DNA from: Misgurnus anguillicaudatus
Taxonomy: Eukaryota > Chordata > Actinopteri > Cypriniformes > Cobitidae
Length of the DNA stretch: 64,000 nt
Reading direction: 5' to 3'
Assembly (NCBI RefSeq): GCF_027580225.2
Contig: NC_073358.2
Coordinates: 7,817,501 to 7,881,500, forward strand
Part shown: positions 60,532 to 64,000 of the stretch, piece by piece
Layout: each line of letters opens with the position of its first letter
Position numbering within the stretch: the stretch's first letter is position 1
The notes under the pieces: generated by a model
What the model was told of the DNA's origin: nothing
Database searches by the model: none
The model's input: only the letters and a program-made list of their open reading frames with translations
Program-made: the position numbers and the translations under genes

Positions 60532-61200
60532 AGTTCACCCAAAAATTAAGATTCCGTCATCATTTACTCATCCTCATGTTGTAACAAACCTATATAAATT
60601 AGGTCTTTGTTCTGGACAGAAAAATATATTTGTAATCAAGCAGGAAACAGAAGCATCATTGACTTCCTTACCGTGGGTTCACACCAGCCGCGTTTGAGGC
60701 GTCAAAATCGCGTCAAGTTGTCGCTTAAACATTTTGAGTTTACTCGCTTCATTCATGCTTGAAATTGTAGTCATCGAGACATTCACGTGGAAATTCGCGT
60801 CAATGGAAAGGGCTTCTGCGACTCCGCTCGCTTTCTGTAATCATGTCACTACTAGAGCAAGCTCCTGATTGGTTAACGTGACGTGTTTTTCCGGCAAAGC
60901 TAAAATTTTTCAACTCGCGTGTTTGCCATGGCAACGCTCTATCTGCGTGAACTACACGTGCGAATGAGGAGGAAGAGCGTGTACCGGGCCGCACTAAATG
61001 CCTCATTCGTGCCACGAGACCTCCAGACGCGCGCCAAAGCGTCTTCACATTGACTTAACATTGAAATCACTCGCGCTTGACGCCTCTACTGCGGCTGGTC
61101 TAAACGCAGCATTAGTAGGAAAAAGTACTACTATGGAAGTCAATGGTGCTCAAAAACGGTTTGGTTTCGAACAATCCTCAAAATATCTCACTTCTGTATA
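60532..61200. mobile_element. MITE A copy split by MITE B, ending at an exon
   Basis: The left part (60532-60667) reads TTAAAGGGATAGTTCACCC and CATCATTTACTCATCCTCAT. The right part (61115 to about 61195) reads CTATGGAAGTCAATGGTGCT, then CAATCCTCAAAATATCTC, where the pappa donor lies. The outer right third is missing. The 60671-61111 segment is a later insertion. Confidence 0.75.
60671..61111. mobile_element. Harbinger-like MITE B with TTA duplication
   Basis: GGGTTCACACCAGCCGCG at the left is matched by GCGGCTGGTCTAAACGCAGC at the right. TTA flanks both sides (60668-60670, 61112-61114). It is 441 bp and GC-rich, and sits in the middle of MITE A. Confidence 0.82.
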
Positions 61201-61320
61201 AGTCCGTCTCCACAATAAGGTGAACCCAGCTGGTGAGAGAGAGGAGGGGATGGTTCACTCTCTGCTTGTCTAGACACCATCACAACGTGGTAGGTGTACG
61301 TCTCGTCTGGATTTAGGTCC
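61192..61320 (-). CDS. pappa: pappa internal exon: end of beta-sandwich region and start of disulfide module
   Basis: The acceptor is a pyrimidine tract ending TTGCAG; the donor is AA|GTGAGA. The exon is 129 bases, one base plus 42 codons plus two bases, and reads DLNPDETYTYHVVMVSR, then SPYCGDGLIQ. The first part looks like the last strands of a fibronectin-III-like module (inference). YCGDGLIQ opens the CGDG...GEQCDD...GDGC module completed by the next exon. The donor is odd: the intron sequence GATATTTTGAGGATTG beginning at the fourth intronic base matches the inner part of a common cyprinid MITE, so the transposon abuts the splice site. Confidence 0.9.
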
Positions 61321-61600
61321 CTGCAACACAAACAGTTGGGAGGTTACCACCTCGAGTAACTTAACGGTACCGCCAGACCCGGAGATCAGCTGAATGGATT
61401 CCAAAACGTTAAAAATCAAATGTTTAACTCTTGGGGAGCTGGAAAATCAGCATATTTTCAAAAAAAGTGGAGTGTCCCTTTAACATAACCATATTATGCA
61501 AAATCCACTTTTACAAGGTGATCAAAACATGCTGTTTTGATTCTCTTGTTAATGTGATGTCACACTGATAAAGCCCTGCCCACTGTCACTGACTGACTTG

Positions 61601-62521
61601 TTAAAGGAATAGTCCATTTTCTTAAAAGAAAAATTCAGATAATTTACTCACTACCATGTCATCCAAAATGTTGATGTCTTTCTTTGTTCAGTCGAGAAGA
61701 AATTATGTTTTTTGAGGAAAACATTGCAGGATTTTTCTCATTTTAATGAACTTTAACAGACACCAACAATTAATACTTAACTCAACACGTAACAGTTTTT
61801 TTCAACTGAGTTTCAAAGGACTATAAACAATCCCAAACGAGGCATAAGGGTCTTATCTAGCGAAACGATTGTCATTTTTGACAATAAAAATAACAAATAT
61901 ACACTTTTAAAGCACAACTTCTCGTCTAGATCCGGTCGTGATGCGCCAGCTGACCCCACGCAATACGTCATGACGTCAAGAGGTCACAGAGGACGAACGT
62001 GAAACTCCGCCCCAGTGTTTACAAGTGTGTTGAAAGAGGACCGTTCTGACGTTGTTGTATGTTGAATGATACTTATTAATTTCTTTGTGTCAGTTTATTG
62101 TTTACAATTGTCCGCAAATGTGCGTTTTATATATGTAAAACGTGACCTCCCTACGTCACTACGCATTAACGTTAGGTCGCGCTGGACCGGACCTAGACGA
62201 AAAGTTGTGGTTTAAAAGAGCATATTTTTTATTTTTCTTGTCAAAAATGACAATCGTTTCGCTAGATAAGACCCTTATGCCTCGTTTGGGATTGTTTATA
62301 GTCCTTTGAAACGCCGTTGAAAAAAACTGTTAAGTGTTGAGTTAAGTGTTAAGTGTTGGTGTCCATTAAAGTCCACCAAAATGTAAAAAATCCTGGAATG
62401 TTTTCCTCAAAAAACATAATTTCTTCTCGACTGAACAAAGAAAGACATCAACATTTTGGATGACATGGTGTTGAGTAAATTATCTGGATTTTTCTTTTAA
62501 GAAAATTGAATATTCCTTTAA
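61601..62521. mobile_element. Foldback family F copy 5, full length
   Basis: TTAAAGGAATAGTCCATTTTC opens it and GAAAATTGAATATTCCTTTAA closes it; TTAA lies at both edges. 921 bp, essentially the same length as the 5963-6884 copy, with arms of about 300 bases and a less symmetric centre containing CATGACGTCAAGAGGTCAC. Confidence 0.87.
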
Positions 62522-62956
62522 CTTTACCCAAAAGCTTTTCTAAATGTGTTTGTTAGCACGTGGTAGAATTAATGTGGCTAATGATACTATTGTCCCAGAC
62601 TGTATTCATAGAAATCCGCTCTTTTTTTAACTGAAAGCGCCCACTGTTTGTTGGTAAGGGAGTGAGGGCAGTAGCTTATTTGCATTTAAAGGTACAGACA
62701 CAAAAACAAACAATCTGTGGGGAATTTTTAGCTGAAACCTCACAGACACATTCTAGGCACACTTGAGACTTATAATACATCTTGTAAAAATGGGAATGAT
62801 AATATGTGGCCTTTACATGTCTTCGAAATGGTTATGCACAGTGTTTGGGGTGCCTTTTACCAAATCACTAGTAAACAGAAGCTGATGAGGAAAACTACAA
62901 ATACAGCTATTAGTGGTGCATAAATGTTTACAGCTAAGAGATATATTGTATGATGG

Positions 62957-63092
62957 AGGTCCCTGTAGCTCAATTGATAAAGTATAGGTCATGGGTTAGT
63001 TCTTAGGGAACAAATATACACACATAATGATTTAAAAATGTATGGATTAAATGCTCTGCAAGTCGCTTTTGATAATAGCAAAATGTAAATGA
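62957..63092 (+). repeat. tRNA-derived SINE, copy 4
   Basis: TCCCTGTAGCTCAATTGATA (A box), a degraded B box and CTCTGCAAGTCGCTTTTGAT (tail) match the SINE at 18843. It is more diverged. Confidence 0.75.
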
Positions 63093-63602
63093 CAGTTCAG
63101 GGGGAGTTTACTGTTTGGTTTGTTTGCTGATTTGCATTAATGTAAGGTTTTAAACTATACGGTTTTCCGTACAAAACAAAATGTCTCATTTCATCATGCA
63201 CCAACAATTAGATGCTAAAAAAATTATCCTTATTGTAATGTAACCCTACATAGAATACAAAGTGTGCTGTATACAAACTCTGTGTTCCCAGCATTTGTCA
63301 TGACTGTAATACAACACTTCAGGTACGTAAAGTGCAAGACTCAGCTAAAACTTTAAAAAGTAAAGCTTTGGTTAGTGTCTGTGCTCGGATCATGGCCAGG
63401 CACGGCCTCTAATCTTAACACACTTTGCCGTTAAACATAGCATTGTAGACCACCCGAATAACATAAGACCCCCAAACCCCATAAAATGCATTTCCCCTCT
63501 CACTTTTCTTCTCATTTATCTTAACCTCACAATGAAATGCTTAAAACAGAGTTGGAGAATGGAGGTGGAGAGAACACAAGATCAATTGGCGAGGCGGTGC
63601 AT

Positions 63603-63621
63603 GGGGGGGGGGGGGGGGGGG
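63603..63621. repeat. G19 homopolymer
   Basis: A run of 19 G. Length is likely uncertain in any assembly. Confidence 0.9.
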
Positions 63622-63678
63622 TTGTATGGCGCTTTATTTTGGACAATACGGCCCTTTTGTGTGCGTTACCACCAGTCT

Positions 63679-63890
63679 TTAAAGGAACAGTTCACCCATA
63701 AATGAAGATTCTGTCATCATTTATTTACTCACTCTCATGTTGTTACAAACCTGTATACATTTATTTCTTCTGATGAACACAAAGGAATATATTTTGAGTA
63801 ATTTTGTAACTAAACCTCAGAAGCCCCACTGATTTCCATAGTAAGATAAAAGAATACTATGGAAGTCAATGGGGCTTCTGACGTTTTCAG
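63679..63890. mobile_element. MITE A copy near window end
   Basis: TTAAAGGAACAGTTCACCC, TTCTGTCATCATTTATTTAC, CTCATGTTGTTACAAACCTG and CTATGGAAGTCAATGGGGCT follow the MITE A order. The second half is diverged after about 63890. Confidence 0.75.
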
Positions 63891-64000
63891 TCGTATTTAA
63901 ACACTTTATTATTGGCGAAAAACAACCCTGATGCTTTTTGGTTTATTCTTGACAAAATGCTACTTTAGGGCTTAAGACTTAAAATACATTGCAGAAGTAC

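Larger units (their letters stand above)
4767..61320 (-). other. pappa: Partial pappalysin-1 (PAPP-A) gene, 14 internal exons
   Basis: This span holds 14 minus-strand exons that join without a phase conflict into about 688 codons. Seen: the order of a CGDG/GEQCDD/GDGC module, FYDGDGVC, five sushi modules and the LNR motif with [14 protein letters not shown]. Known: this order is that of the C-terminal half of PAPP-A, a secreted metzincin that cleaves IGFBP4 and IGFBP5 and so frees IGF. The C-terminal [15 protein letters not shown] fits PAPP-A rather than PAPP-A2, whose equivalent region differs (FQADGWCDTINNRAY). Inferred: these are roughly exons 8 to 21 of a 22-exon gene. The signal peptide, laminin-G-like region, zinc site and first two LNRs must lie above 64000, and the last exon below 1. 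Teleost paralogues cannot be told apart from this window. Confidence 0.93.

Overview
This window is vertebrate nuclear DNA from a teleost, most likely a cyprinid (zebrafish or carp type). The evidence is one spliced gene with large AT-rich introns, dense short inverted-repeat DNA transposons, tRNA-derived SINEs of the cyprinid kind, a Tc1-like transposon and microsatellites. There are no operons, phage genes or CRISPR arrays. No undescribed biological system could be supported. What is unusual lies in how mobile elements are nested and how they sit against splice sites.

The only host gene I can support is on the minus strand: 14 consecutive internal coding exons (61320 down to 4767, 2065 coding bases, about 688 codons) of pregnancy-associated plasma protein A (pappalysin-1, PAPP-A; teleost pappaa or a close paralogue). 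Every exon joins its neighbour in a compatible phase. In order they encode the end of a beta-sandwich region, a disulfide-rich CGDG/QCDD/GDGC module, the region before the sushi modules, five sushi (SCR) modules, and most of the C-terminal Lin12/Notch repeat (LNR3). The exons with the signal peptide and zinc-metalloprotease domain lie beyond 64000. The terminal exon was not found and should lie before position 1. The protein is a secreted metalloprotease that cleaves IGF-binding proteins; this part carries the surface-binding and substrate-selecting modules.

Layout from left to right: 1-4766, 3' intron filled by nested hAT-like and TTAA-flanked elements; 4767-8584, last two exons here, with a foldback element and two Harbinger-like MITEs; 8585-16054, intron with nested palindromic elements; 16055-22989, six exons; 22990-41840, an 18.9-kb intron with a decayed Tc1 element, a 1.6-kb A/C-rich tandem array, two adjacent hAT-like insertions and a Harbinger-like element; 41841-48176, four exons; 48177-60309, introns with a foldback element split by two later insertions, plus one exon at 55541; 60310-61320, two exons separated by a MITE inside a MITE; 61321-64000, intron with another full foldback copy.

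Many mobile elements here can be defined exactly because their target-site duplications are visible (8 bp for hAT-like, TTAA for the foldback families, TTA/TCA/TAA for Harbinger-like, 5 bp for a CAGGGCT-ended family). None carries an intact transposase.
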